NCBI GenBank assembly: GCA_036245805.1
Contig: BTRK01000002.1
Coordinates: 31,106,661 to 31,170,660, forward strand
From: Pristionchus mayeri
Lineage: Eukaryota; Nematoda; Chromadorea; Rhabditida; Neodiplogasteridae
Length of the DNA: 64,000 nucleotides
Direction: 5' to 3'
Positions 12,401-23,999 of this stretch are shown here, in pieces (positions within the stretch are counted from its first letter, which is position 1; every line of letters starts with the position of its first letter). The notes under the pieces are model-generated. The model was not told the DNA's origin, ran no database searches, and worked only from the letters and a program-made list of their open reading frames with translations. A program made the translations under genes and the position numbers.

Positions 12401-12502
12401 CTTGAGGATTATCACGGCTAAGAGGAAGAGGTTGATGATAATGGCAAGAGCGTCGAATATTGTTATAAACGCGATGTGGACCGTGTCAGCATTTGTCAGC
12501 AT
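9467..12502 (-). CDS. Serpentine (7TM) chemoreceptor, class delta, 10 exons
   Basis: Exons on the minus strand: 12402-12502, 12071-12166, 11882-11973, 11339-11413, 11079-11153, 10882-10965, 10677-10798, 10093-10128, 9882-9995, 9467-9613. Phases are continuous and the product is 313 aa with seven hydrophobic segments, the usual size for srd proteins. Family hallmarks in order: TM1 TVHIAFITIFDALAIIINLF, then the loop and TM2 RVYSVFLLNNAIIDL, then the conserved FLGPCT.ISANFC, the TM3 segment LHLNLVMQSTIILLYAFAYR, HPTRSQIWLLCLV in TM4, the KTDRKQHERIA loop, ALTYQMLLP in TM6, and FSLASPIINFTTLPPYR in TM7. srd proteins are nematode G-protein-coupled receptors, mostly chemosensory. Intron 2 fits only with a GC donor (AG|GCACGT); the other introns are GT-AG. 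Introns 1, 3 and 4 hold MITE or foldback copies. The start is the ATG at 12502 before TM1. Confidence 0.88.
11157..11296. repeat. MITE-like inverted repeat in srd intron 4
   Basis: Inner inverted repeats carrying AGGTCGGATG (about 11192-11202 and 11250-11262) are enclosed by a longer outer inverted repeat, TCGTAATGCACAA at 11163-11175 and its near complement at 11272-11290. The left outer arm reaches the acceptor side of srd exon 5 (exon start 11153). Related copies lie at 10225-10270, 12241-12351, 12526-12570, 33953-34043 and 39286-39470. Confidence 0.6.
11436..11822. mobile_element. Foldback element in srd intron 3
   Basis: The termini are inverted copies of AAAAAGGTAAAGGTA (about 11436-11452 and 11805-11820). 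Inside, AGAACACTGCTAGGCCAGT (about 11480-11499) recurs inverted at about 11789-11807. The terminal GGTAAAGGTACATCC motif is shared with the large foldback at 56535-57388. There is no ORF of its own. It lies between srd exons 3 and 4 and does not disrupt them. Confidence 0.65.
12241..12351. repeat. Small inverted-repeat element in srd intron 1
   Basis: GATGATAACCAAAA..ACCCTTCT at 12241-12266 is repeated inverted at about 12327-12351. The same arms occur in the MITE at 39286-39470, so this is a dispersed non-autonomous element. Confidence 0.6.
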
Positions 12503-12937
12503 CGATAGTGGCTGTTATGATGGTGCTAGGTCGGAAAAGCACCCACAGGATGATAACCAAAAAAATACGTTTTGATGGTGTGGGAACGATAGTATTGTTC
12601 ACAATCGTTTATAATTGTATTCGCTGCAGAGAGTAATTGCTTGATGAAAGCAATTGAAGTCATATTTGCTGTAGAAAGATACCACAAAACTCTTGTATAA
12701 ACTACATTTGTCGTCAATAAATGCTACATCTTTCTTGCTAATTTCTGATTTCCTCATGCATCTCGCGATTTACGAGGAAATCACGCAGTGCAATTGATGT
12801 GAAGTGGACATCGTTGAGACAACTTGGCAAATTGTTTATCCGCATAAGGCACAGGATAAGTCAGATAGCTCGTATCGGTACAAGTGAAGGCAGAGAAAGG
12901 CACTTTAGTATTTCCATTGATAGTTCCCTGAATGGAT

Positions 12938-15900
12938 TCACAGTCCCTTATTGAAGTAGAGTTCGTCCCTGTTTGTCTTCGACCGAATGTGCTCCTCGAG
13001 TTTAGAAGTTGCGATCTGCAATTAGGAGAGATCAATTTGCTGAAAAATGAAATTCAGGGGACGATAAATAATTTCGATTTCTATGAGAAGATCCAAGTGA
13101 TTTGTTAGAGAATTCCTCATGAGGTTTTCTGATACGTGAAGCGCAGTTGCAGTATTCATACTAGAGTGTGAGCAACAAACTTTATCTTCATTTTCAACCC
13201 GCTCTAATCGCTCGACCGGTGGTTGAAAGAAGGACACGAATGCCAGTTTTTCTCACTCTAATTGACACAATGAAAGCGTACCGTGCTCTCCTGCGGGAAG
13301 AGGGCGAGTGCCACGGGAAGGGAGAGGGCGAACGACGCGGTGCACACTGCAGACTGAAGGAGGAGAATGCGACGGTCGCATTTGGCGATCGAGGGAATCC
13401 TGTGAGATTACGGTATTATTGGTTGATTACGGTATTTTATGTTTTTGAATTTATGCGATGGGAAAGGTCTATAAAATTGAGATAAAGCAAGTGGGCTGGA
13501 TCATGTGCTTACCGTGAAACATAGTCCATAGTTGAACCAATTTCAAATCCCTACACATTCAATATTCTCCCTATATTTATCATGCGATATTTAGCATGAG
13601 ATCAACAATCGCATCGTTATCTAATAATAAGCAGCGGGTAAATATCGCATGTTATCTGATTTATATAATTATTTGAGATGGCTAACGATGGATAATCTCA
13701 CTTATCCAATCAGATCACTGATCGCTTGTAGTAATAATATCTGAGAAACATGTGAATTAGATCGATCTCTAGCTTACCTTCTCCTATCAATAACTGTGAT
13801 ATTTGATGAACAACTTACTAGTAAGGAATCATTTCGAATGAGGGACAATGATGCCTTTCGCTTTCAGGTCATATAATTTAAAAATCGATGGCAATTTAGA
13901 CGGCAAAAGTTCACGTTGATTGTGGCCTTAAGATTTGTGATCTGTCGAAACTCCAGAATGCCATCTCACTACCAGTTGTTATCATGTCCATAGCTGATCA
14001 ATGCTCGTAACTCTGAGACATCATTCGTTAATTTAGGCGACTGACGTCCAAGAGACATACTTGGAAGCGCAATAAGGGGAACCCGCAATCAGGCGATATT
14101 GAGGTCGTATTTCCGGAGTGGTGTGCTTGGTTCACTCAGGGTGATGCCATTTAGGAAACTTCGAGTGGTTTAGTTTACTCACTTTTCTAGTTTGGGCAGG
14201 ATTAGCTGCGGGAGGAGCAGGAGAGGAACGGGCAGGAAGGCACGGGTCAGCGTCGTCTCCTTGAGCGCCTGGAAAACATTACGGATTACTAGACAAAGAA
14301 GATTCAAAAATGTATGAATTCGAATCTCCAGTTGTGATAACATCTACATTTGTATGTTCTCTACGCAAAAGAAGGATAAGAGCTCAAAGGGCTCAATCTT
14401 ACATTTTCACTGCTGTTTTAGATTTGAAAAATGTGGAAGTCACGTCAGCACTAGGCAATACCTGCTTGGCAGCCACTTGCGATACTCCTACTACATTCCC
14501 GTCTCTATCGTACACATCGATACCCGTGGCCACTTCCGATCCTCTGAGAGTGATCTTTGATCTTTAGTCACTCACATTTTTGGCCCTTTTCGATTGAGAA
14601 ATGTGTATGTATATATCTATCCAAAATCAGTTGCAGATTCTTCTTTCTTTCCTATTCTCATCATTACCTACTGAACGCTTGCAAGCTATGATCTTTAATC
14701 TCACCGCATGCACAGCACATTCAGCGAGGAGGCGAGCGAAGTGGCAGGAAGTGGAATGAACCTGAAAATAATTTCAGGAATCCTATTTTTCCAATTTTGT
14801 ACCTCTGGAAAATGAACTGCGTGGTCTTGGGCAGGTCTTTGAAGCGTTTCAGGATGAAGTTGAGACCTGTAATTGTTTTTTTTTCCGATTTCACTGCTTC
14901 AAATCCCCGATGATTTTCGAATATGGCAAGATTTCGATCGAACACTTCCTCTATTATCTGTTATATATCTGCTGTAGCGACTTGTAGCTGTTTGATCGCA
15001 CGAACGGTTATTTTTCGCTATTTTTCCGTGTTCATGAAAGATGTTTTGCTTGAGATCTCGTGCTGAATCAAGTGATTGTGTTCGGTTCAGTTTCATAGTC
15101 TTCAAGTCCCGTGTGACTTCCCCCGCTAACACGAAAACAACCTTTTTCGATGCTAATTCTAGACACAGCGCAAGCGCAGCAAACAACCGCGCCTAATTGT
15201 TGCTAAAGGAAGGAAAAAGTGGAGTGGAAATGTCACTGACGTGCGCGAGTGCGAAAATTATAGCTAGGAGACTAATAAGTGAATTAGACACCCAAGAATT
15301 GCGGCCGACAGATTACGTAGGAATGGAAGGAAGGAACTGATGCTGATGACTCAGAAACGTAAAAGTTGAAACGTAGAAAGTTAATTGAATGTAGAGAATT
15401 TTCAACTAAGTCATAACCTCGCTTGGATGCGAAAATTTAGATAATTGTATCTTCATTTTCCTCATTCTCAAGCAGTTTAGAGAGCAAGCGAGATGAAGAG
15501 CCAATTCCCGGTATTTCGGGGGGGGGGGGGTGACAAAACGGCAACGACATAACGGCAAGCGACAAAACGGCAACGGAGCATAACTCAGTGGAGAGTTGTC
15601 CTAGAACATCAGGAATGGTCTGTATCACATCAGTATATTTTCTTCTTAATTATCAATAACATGATCTGTGATCTTTTGGAGGTTGACGACAAAACGGCAA
15701 CGAGCAATAACACCACTCAGATTCATCCCACAGTTCTCGGGAAGGCAACAATCGATAGCTAATGACTTGCCCTATCCATTCGACATCTGGTCGTTGAACT
15801 TTGAGCAACTGACGACAAAACGGCAACCAGCCATAACACGGTTCAGAATCATCCCACAGCGCTCAGATCGGCACCAATCGATAGCTAATGACGTGCCTTA

Positions 15901-18900
15901 TCCTTTCGACATCTGATCTTTCATATTTGACGAACTGACGACAAAACGGCAACGAGCTATATCTGAGTTAACGCGAGCTTCTGGATGATTCTGAGTAGTG
16001 TTTTGGCTCGTTGCCGTTTTGTCGCTAGTTGGTCAAAGATCAAAGATCATATGTCGAATGAATAGATCCGATCATTAGCTATCGATTGGTGTCTACCTGA
16101 GCGCTGTGGGATGATTCTGAACCGTTTTATGGCTCGTTGCCGTTTTGTCGTCAGTTGGTCAAAGTTCAAAGATCATATGTCGAATGGATAGGTCAAGTCA
16201 TTAGCCATCGATTGATGCCTTCCCGAGAGCTGTGGGATGAATCTGAGTGGTGTTATGGCTCGTTGCCGTTTTGTCGTCAACTTCCAAAAGATCAAAGATC
16301 ATGTTATTGATAATTAAGGTGAAAATATACTGATGTGATACAGACCATTCCCGATGTTCTAGGATAACTCTCCACGGAGATATGCTTCGTTGCCGTTTTG
16401 TCGCTTGATGTTATGTCGTTGCCGTTTTGTCGTAAATAAGCCGTGTTGCCGTTTTGTCGTTGCCGTTTTGTCACCCCCCCGGTATTTCATACTGTACAAC
16501 TCACCGAAACTAACGCTGCAGGCAGCACTCACGGCCGCCGCATAAGCGCCCAGGTACCGAGACATCGGCTGGGGCTGCAAATAGAGATGTATGTGTTGTT
16601 CATTCAATGGTTATTTGATCGCTGCCTGCGATTTTTACCTATGGTTTCAAATTTGCATGAATTTTTAAAATATGTTGCTATTTTTTTCCGTTTTGATCAT
16701 AGCTTGCGTTTCAATGCATCTTCGGCTGCGAGGCTCTATGAAGTTCTATGAATAACCACTTCTGATTCGATCAACGATTCGCTCAAAGCAGTCATCCCTC
16801 GGGACGACTACGTCGTGTCTCCACTCCAAAACTGATCTTGTTTTCCTACTTCTCAGGGCTTCCGCTGATTTTCGACCGTTGCGTAAGCAGAGACTAAATT
16901 AAGAGCCGATTCAGAGATCCTAGCTTGCCTAGTGCAATCTCGGAGGAAGTGCCGGCAAGTGGCAGAGAGATGAGACCCTGTTTTCAGAATGGCTGCAATT
17001 CGCATAATGTCAGTGATGGATGCAGGATGGCAATAACGAGTGGTCATCAAATGAGAAGAGTGCGTACTAGCCCACAGTAACCAGAATAGTTCTATCATAT
17101 TAGTGCATTTCATTGGCACTTCTTGCTGCAGATCCCTAGGTCTCGGCCACCAATTGGATTCCTACTGAGTTTTACACTGATTTGATATTTTTCTTAAATC
17201 CCTAAAAATTGTCATCCAATATCAACGCGGGGCAAGAATCATATTTTCAATTAGTTTCAAGGAAATTGAAACGAGAATTCGCACTATTCATTCCCTACAT
17301 TGTTGAAAGAGGCTTCGAGTGAAAATGTGTTTACCGCTCCGATCAAAAGCAAACTCTCCTTTATTGTCCGCTGTTGTAGATGTTTCCCGGGCTTTTCGAG
17401 GTATTCATCCCTTTCATTCGTCCCATCAAAGAATATTGTGTGTGTTCATTCAAGCGAAAAATCTACTGATAGCGTACAGGGTGTGATTCAGCAACATGCA
17501 GTCCCGTGTGTTCAATGGCTTTTCATTCCTTACATTCGCTTCTCTAGGCAATGTTTTGTGTCCTATCATGCGAACTTCAATTCCGAGAGCGATTCAAAAG
17601 CCTCAAAGTCCCGATAGTGTGTGGTTTGGAGAGAGTCAGACGATTCATCCCCGTGTGTGCACTTCGTCCAAAGAATCCGCGAAAACATCTAATTACATCC
17701 TCTGCACTAGCGTAGCAAACAAGTCCAATCTGAGAAGAGGAAGCCCCGCTAATTGGAGAGATGTCTCCAGGAGACCAACTTGCGTTGGCAATATCGAAGG
17801 ACAGAGAAAGAGAGGGAGTGCGTTGAATGAGAGTGCCACTTGGATAAATGTCGCATTGCTATGCGAAGCTATGGTTAGAGGAAAGCCTATAAGAAACTAA
17901 AGCACAATCCAAATCTCATTTGAGTTTCACAGTGCACTTGAAAGCTAGTACTTGATGCAATGAGCGATTGGTTCAGAAGAGTAGAAACACTCAAAATGGT
18001 GAAAATTATTCTTATCGCCATTTTCACAAAAAAACTGTCCTGAAGCATTATCGAATTGATAATGTCATTGAGATCCCCGCTTTTACGTTTCACATCTCCA
18101 AATTGACCTTGTTTTGCCACCTCACGGGCTTCCGTGATTTCCAAAGCGCAGTCTAAATTAGTGCCCATTCATAGATCGAAGTCTATGCTTTCCTGCGCAA
18201 TCTCTGATTGCTCCGCTTGCTTTGCTCACTCACAGAATGGAAGTGCGTGAGAAATTACGAAGGCTATTTTCATGAATCCTGCAAAGTGGAGTGGCAACGT
18301 CACGAGCTAGCGTTATGACACTTTGCAGCATGTGCAATGCCTACGGTCATGCACACTGAGTTTGCGTTTTGTCTCTACACGAGTACAGTTTTTGATATCG
18401 GATCGTATTAGAGGTCAGAAAAGCATGCATGGGGGCTCCTAGATCTGAATTATGAATGCTTCTGTATAGATGCTAGTAGCAGCACACATTTCTAGCTGTG
18501 ATCCCTCAACCTGGATCGTTTCAAAAGTGTCAAATAGACTTTTGCGTAGTGTAAAGGGCACCAGACATGTCAATGTTAACTACACAAATTCTTTTAGGAA
18601 GGGTTTCAGTGTGGGAGTCTGGCGATCCCCGGAATGCGCGAGAGAGCGTGCAGATTTGAGAGATTCGAGCAGATTTCGCGGGTTTCTAGCTCGCGTAAGC
18701 CGGTTGATAGGCTTCTAAGCGTATTGGATAGTAGTGAAACGTGGTGTGTTTTCGCTACAGCAGTGCGCATCGCAGGATTTAGCAGCAAATCTCCAACGTT
18801 GCACGCCCACTAAATATCACAGTCAGCTTGCCACTAAAACGCAAGAATAGAGATTTATAATTGACATTTGGGTAGTGAAAAACGGAGCAGAGACCGATCG

Positions 18901-21900
18901 ACCTCTCATAAATTTAATTGCGAAATATCTACGGTGAAACACACCCGAATTGTTCAGCGGTGACAGTGTGACAGTGATAATTTACTGCGTGTTTTATCGT
19001 TACAGTCCCAAACCAGATTCTATGTCGGAGGCTTACCCTCTGCTTCCACAATCTGAGTCATCTTCCCACGTTAGATATGGTCCATACATCTCTCAAAGGG
19101 CACCAAACATCGCAATGTTAACTACACAAATCCCTTTAGGAAGGGTTTCAGTGTGGGAGTCTGGATGTCCTCAGAAAGAGCGAGATATCATGATAATTGA
19201 GAGAGTGAGTTAGAAGACTGAGAGGCTTCTAAGCGTAGTACATAGTAGTGAAGTACTGTGTGTGTTCACTACAAGCGTAGCGGATAGTACGAACATGCTC
19301 CGACAAGTGTAGCCAGTGTCCACTACAAATTAGGATTTCAATTTTCAAAACTAACATATCTCGTTTGGCGCTTTTTCTATTACCTGCGATTAGTGAGCAA
19401 AATTCAGTCATCTACAAGACATTCACCAGTTAATGATTGGTTTTTTCAAATCAAGCAGAGACAATCGATTTCTCTAACAATCTGATGTCATAATAGCGGA
19501 CGTGAAACGTATACGAAATACAGTTCATTATCTCCTTTGGAGTCTTTTTTATCTTTCTGCTCTTACACAGTCAAAGGTGTGCATCTACAGTATCAATTCG
19601 GGCACTATACAGCTACCGATCCCATCTGGTCCCTCATTCTTTTCTAATTTAGATTATTATGAACGCGTTTCTACGCCCTGCAAAGGGCTCCAGACATCTC
19701 GATGATCACTACACGAATCCTTTTAGGAAGGGTTTCAGTGTGGGAATCTGGCTGTCCCCAGTGAGAGATATACGGAATGGAGGGATACAAGCTCATTTGG
19801 AAGGTTTCTGTCGCTCCTAAGCTGTGCGAAGAGCTTCTACGCCTCGAGGATAGTATTGGGGTGTCCGGAAAGTTCGTATAATGCTTCGGAAAAAAGTCAG
19901 TTCGCGATCAAATGCAGTGATTGCGCAATCTGTTTGTCAACAATGTATTGCATCATTCTGACGTTGAGTAGTGAGAGGATTTAATCTTCTGATGGACAAT
20001 GCTCGCCCACATCGAGCGAAGATGACCCAGAAGGAAATGGACGAGCTGAAGATCGAGAGGATTCCCCATCCACCGTATTCCCCGGATCTCTCCCCATGCG
20101 ACTACCACTGCTTCCGCTCTCTCTCTGACTTCTGCAAAGGAAAGAAGGTCAAGAATCGAGATGAAGTTGTGAGGGCTTTCGTGAACTGGGCGGTCTCGAA
20201 GAAACCCGCATTCTGGAAGAGAGGAATCGAGACCCTGCCCAATCGCTGGAGGGAGGTAGTGAGAAAGAAGGGGGCATACATTGGTCACTGAGAATTGTAA
20301 AGCATTGAATAAAAAATAAAAACAAAAAATTATACGAACTTTCCGGACACCCCAATAGCAGAGTGGCCACAAAAGCACTGCTTGAGCACACCGAGCTCTC
20401 TCGCTTTCCCCCCACTATTTTCGCCTCCTCCTACATGAGTGAACTGGTAGGATCGCGGCTTAGTCTGCACCACAAACCAGACGTCTTCATACGACAAATG
20501 TTTTTACGATGTGTCAAAGGTGGATTGTAGTAGAGTATATTAACGAGAGTGGTGAATATAAGCTACTCGCGTGTACTGACTTGACGGATTGGCAAACCAA
20601 CTTGGAAGAATGGCTAAAATCTGGGCTATTGCGGAGGATAGCAAACAATTTCGCAACCATATGATTCATCGGTAATCCAAAGGCTTCAGCGGGTAGTGCA
20701 TTCGGAATTTTGATTTTATGGTTATAAAGGGAAGCGGACAAAATCGTTTCCATTACAAAATTCATTGCCAAATACGAAAGATGAAACATAGGCGAATGAA
20801 AATGGGAACTTCAAGGTGGTTTGTTTTGAGTATTCTTATAACAGCTCGAATAATGACTAAACCATTCGTAATGCCTTGAAAGTGGCACTTTTGGACAATA
20901 AGAATGAATTCGCTAACCTGGGACGCGTTCCTATTCGCGTAGTTGACGAGGGCGTTGTGCGACTGATTCGCCCACTGCCAGAAGATCATCGTCGCCGTTG
21001 AGGGAGCACGAAGGAGCAGGCCCGTGACCTGCACTATTATCGATTGTGTTCAACCTCGAAAGCTCGTGATTTTCAACAAGATGTTATTGATTGATTACCT
21101 GCCAAATAGAGTTCGAGAAATGACACCATGGTCTCTTCATTCTACGTACTCTCTCGCTTATCGACCGGTCTAGAGTGTGTGTAGAATGAAGAGACCGGGA
21201 ACTGAATTTCGAACTCCACTGCCAAAGCGATATCAACGACCGATTGATTCTTTTGAGAGATATTTAGATCTTTGCGTCCCGACGGATGGATTATTTCCGA
21301 CCTTATATTCACCGTCGCAGCATTTAGTTTTTTCCCTTAGTTTTCGTGATTGAACGTGATAGTTGTGGAATATTTCTCATTAGAAAGTCGGTGTCGTACT
21401 ACTTAATTATTCATGCGTCCTTTCGATCGTAGGTCAGAGAGTTGCGTGAATTTCCCAACATCTAGGTGTAGCAACTCTCCGACAAGGAAGTTGCAAGCTT
21501 TTTTCAGGTCACTTCATGTCCTGAACGGTGTTTCCCAGCGGCTTTTGCAGGTTTTGTAGCTGAGTTTGAAGTTGACGTCTGAGTTTGATTTGCAAAAAGA
21601 TGGTTTTATGACCTTTCAGCTATCTCCACTCCAACTTCTCTCTTGCCCTCTATCATATCCGAGATACAATTAACTGCTTCAGACGCAACATTCGTGTCGC
21701 TCTCTCACTAGAACACAGCGCACTCTCTCCAATCCCCACAATCTCTCGGTTGTCAGACAGGGCGAGAGAGCGGGCGAGATGAAGAGGATTAGAGAAACAT
21801 CGCCTACAGCGATATAACACTCCGCTAGTAGTCGAAAAGCCCCCAATTAGTACTTGCTTACTTGCAGAAACTCGCAAAGCGTACTCAAAAGAGCAGATAT

Positions 21901-23815
21901 ATCGTTTAAAAAATTAATAATTAATTACATGTTATTTCTTTTCAAAAATCAATAATTAATTACCGTAATCCATCCGAAGGGCACGTAGCCGGCCATGCGG
22001 AATGCCGGGAAGATCTTATCGCCTGAATAGATTTTTTAAACCGAACAGTCCAGAGAGGATTGATGGCAGTGAAAAGGTTCGGCGCAAATACCACTCGTGA
22101 AACATTTACTTTGCCTCATTGAAAGTCCTCATAGTTTGGATGAATTGAGATTCCAGGAGGGGAATTACCTGTATCGGGGTGGAAGGTGGACTGTTTCAGC
22201 TTCTGGGCCTTCCACATCTCCTCATTTGTAGCGAATCCCCGCTCTCCAGCCTTCCATCGATCCAGCAACGCGAACGCTTTCGTGTGGTCTTTCTGAAACG
22301 TTTTTTTCCAAAATGTTTTTAGTTTTGAATGTTTTGGATCCCTCAACAGCATATCATTATTTTGCTTTCTGAACGCGCATCTAAACGCCTCTCTAAGCCG
22401 CACTCTAGACTGTTGGCGTTCCAAGAACGTGCGCTTTTTGCGCCAACAATAAACAATTAGGTGATGCGTCGACCTCATTTACTGTGTGCCTCTAGTCTGT
22501 CTTATCATCGACGCGCAACAAAACACCGTTCTCAATCGTAGCCTAGGGCTTCGCACGCAACCGTCTCTTCATTCGGCGTGCTCTCTCACGTTGTCTGACC
22601 GGTGAGAGAGCACACGAAACGAGGAGAGCACGCATCGACATTTGCCATCACTACCCTAGATTGTTTATCAGCGCGCATCACGTCCGCAAGGACAACAACA
22701 TCAGTTGTTTGAAGAGCGTCCGCTTTTTTCCCATCAACAACAAACAATTAGGTGATGCGCTACCCTTATCTGTGAGCTCTACGAGTACAAGGCAGTATGC
22801 GGGTACGGTATCTTTGCACACACCACACGCAAAATTCAAAGCGTATGGTCCCCCTGAAGCGGCGCGGATGAACCTATCCAAATGCAGAAGTGGAAAGTTT
22901 GCGTCACATCTTAGACGCTTCCCACGACCTGCGCATGCACTAACTGTTCGGAGAAATGAGCTGCAGAAGAACATGCAATCGGTCATTTTGCTCAAGACAT
23001 GCCAAATTGGATCGTTTTATCAATATTCATCCATAAGTGCATTGCATATGTTCTTGTGTAGCACTATTCTGCCCTCCTGCGACCATCCCCTAAACGCCCC
23101 CACGTGCGCTAAATATCCTTTGTTGCGAGGGGGAAGCGTATCTTATTTCGCCTCCCCCCTCCGTACACTACACATTCACTAGGGGAGCGAGAGATAAACA
23201 ACTCCGAGGATGAGTGCACTATTACAGCAAGGGGGAGTTCAGGCCCTAGACACGGGAATAGCACCCATCGGAATGCATCATTGCCATACTCTGCCAGAGC
23301 CAGTACAAATGAATGCTTGAGACACCCACAAGAGCAATTATAGTCTTGTTTTGTTATCTCCGGTTTTTTTCTAGAGGCGTCAGTACTAGATTAGCTAAAG
23401 CCAGAAATTACTTAGATCCGGGTTTTAGAAAGCCATAAAGTAGTACTTGAGTGGCGAACAACGTCTTCCAGTCGATCATGTCCTTAAAGTGGAGGTAGCG
23501 ACCGGTGAACGTGTCCTGCGAGGGAATTGAATGAATCATTATTTTCCGTGCTGTTTTCTATCAAACCATCTGAAAGCTACCGAAAACACGCTGATGGAAA
23601 ACACACGATAAATTCTACTGTTATTACTAAAATGCTCGTTATTCATCGAATGATATGTTGTTGAAACTCATCGCGTCGGGCGTCTCTTTCTCGCCTTTTC
23701 TGCTCCAACTTCACTAGTAAAGCATGCAAACCTGTGGAAATCGAGGCTGTCCAAAGGCGAATGCCGGGTAGGCCTCGTATCCCTTCCACCGCGAAAGGAA
23801 GTACTCCGTCGCCAT
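12938..23815 (-). CDS. Sideroflexin-family mitochondrial transporter, 12 exons over 10.9 kb
   Basis: Exons (minus strand): 23732-23815, 23447-23515, 22169-22292, 21964-22022, 20918-21028, 16505-16574, 14803-14866, 14705-14761, 14462-14543, 14183-14268, 13282-13399, 12938-13015. They total 1002 nt in continuous frame, 333 aa plus stop, close to the usual 320-330 aa. Hallmarks in order: [16 protein letters not shown], then [61 protein letters not shown], the [20 protein letters not shown] segment, [39 protein letters not shown], and the terminal LYFNKGL. Sideroflexins are multi-pass inner mitochondrial membrane proteins; SFXN1-type members carry serine for one-carbon metabolism. Introns 5 and 6 are very long (4.3 and 1.6 kb) and hold repeats, a deleted mariner and a palindromic element; the exons are undamaged. 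Confidence 0.92.
15510..16488. mobile_element. 963-bp palindromic DNA element with G-tract/C-tract ends and 8-bp target duplication
   Basis: The element spans 15518-16480. It begins with a G-run then TGACAAAACGG and ends with the complement, TTTTGTCA and a C-run. The two halves are inverted copies of about 470 bp with a short centre near 15990. GGTATTTC flanks both sides exactly (15510-15517 and 16481-16488), an 8-bp target duplication as made by hAT-type transposases. Each arm contains several copies of GACAAAACGGCAACG, three of them at roughly 126-bp spacing. There is no ORF of note. It sits in sideroflexin intron 6. Confidence 0.85.
18553..19855. repeat. Three spaced copies of a roughly 80-180-bp structured repeat
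   Basis: Conserved cores start at 18553, 19095 and 19682 (spacing about 540 and 590 bp). Each has AAAGGGC.CCA.ACAT, then a conserved TTTAGGAAGGGTTTCAGTG, then a TCTGG that can pair with the 5' CCAGA. An inner hairpin (CCTTT/AAGGG around TAGG) is possible. Similarity continues downstream (GCTTCTAAGCGTA ... GGATAGTAGTG). The third copy is broken by the mariner remnant at 19856. All lie in sideroflexin intron 5. Confidence 0.7.
19856..20355 (+). mobile_element. Internally deleted mariner element (DD34D)
   Basis: Terminal inverted repeats start TTGGGGTGTCCGGAAAGTTC at 19856 and end with the complement at 20355, each flanked by TA (19854-19855 and 20356-20357). About 500 bp remain. The ORF from 19971 to 20291 is the transposase C-terminus: [10 protein letters not shown], then [20 protein letters not shown]. 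The two aspartates are separated by 34 residues, the mariner signature. The N-terminal helix-turn-helix half and the first catalytic aspartate are missing, so it cannot be autonomous. Confidence 0.85.
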
Positions 23816-23999
23816 TCCTCCTGTGTTTTTTCTTCGAATTTCGACGAGAATTGAACAATGCGAGGCGAGAGAGCACGAGAAATTGAGAGAGTACAGAGTT
23901 TACGACACGCGAAACATACACTGATGGCAAATTCCGTCAAAATTGTGCAAAAACAGCCTAAAATTCACAAAATGTGGTAGCAAAAGATGGCTTGGAACA

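Noticed and set aside
15518..16480. CRISPR-like array because of repeated GACAAAACGGCAACG
   Set aside because: The repeats are in inverted halves of a palindrome, spacers are themselves repeated, and the genome is eukaryotic.
22190..22205. CTGTTTCA-like motifs as 21U-RNA promoters
   Set aside because: Only isolated near-matches (22195, 37205) were seen, with no cluster or conserved downstream spacing.
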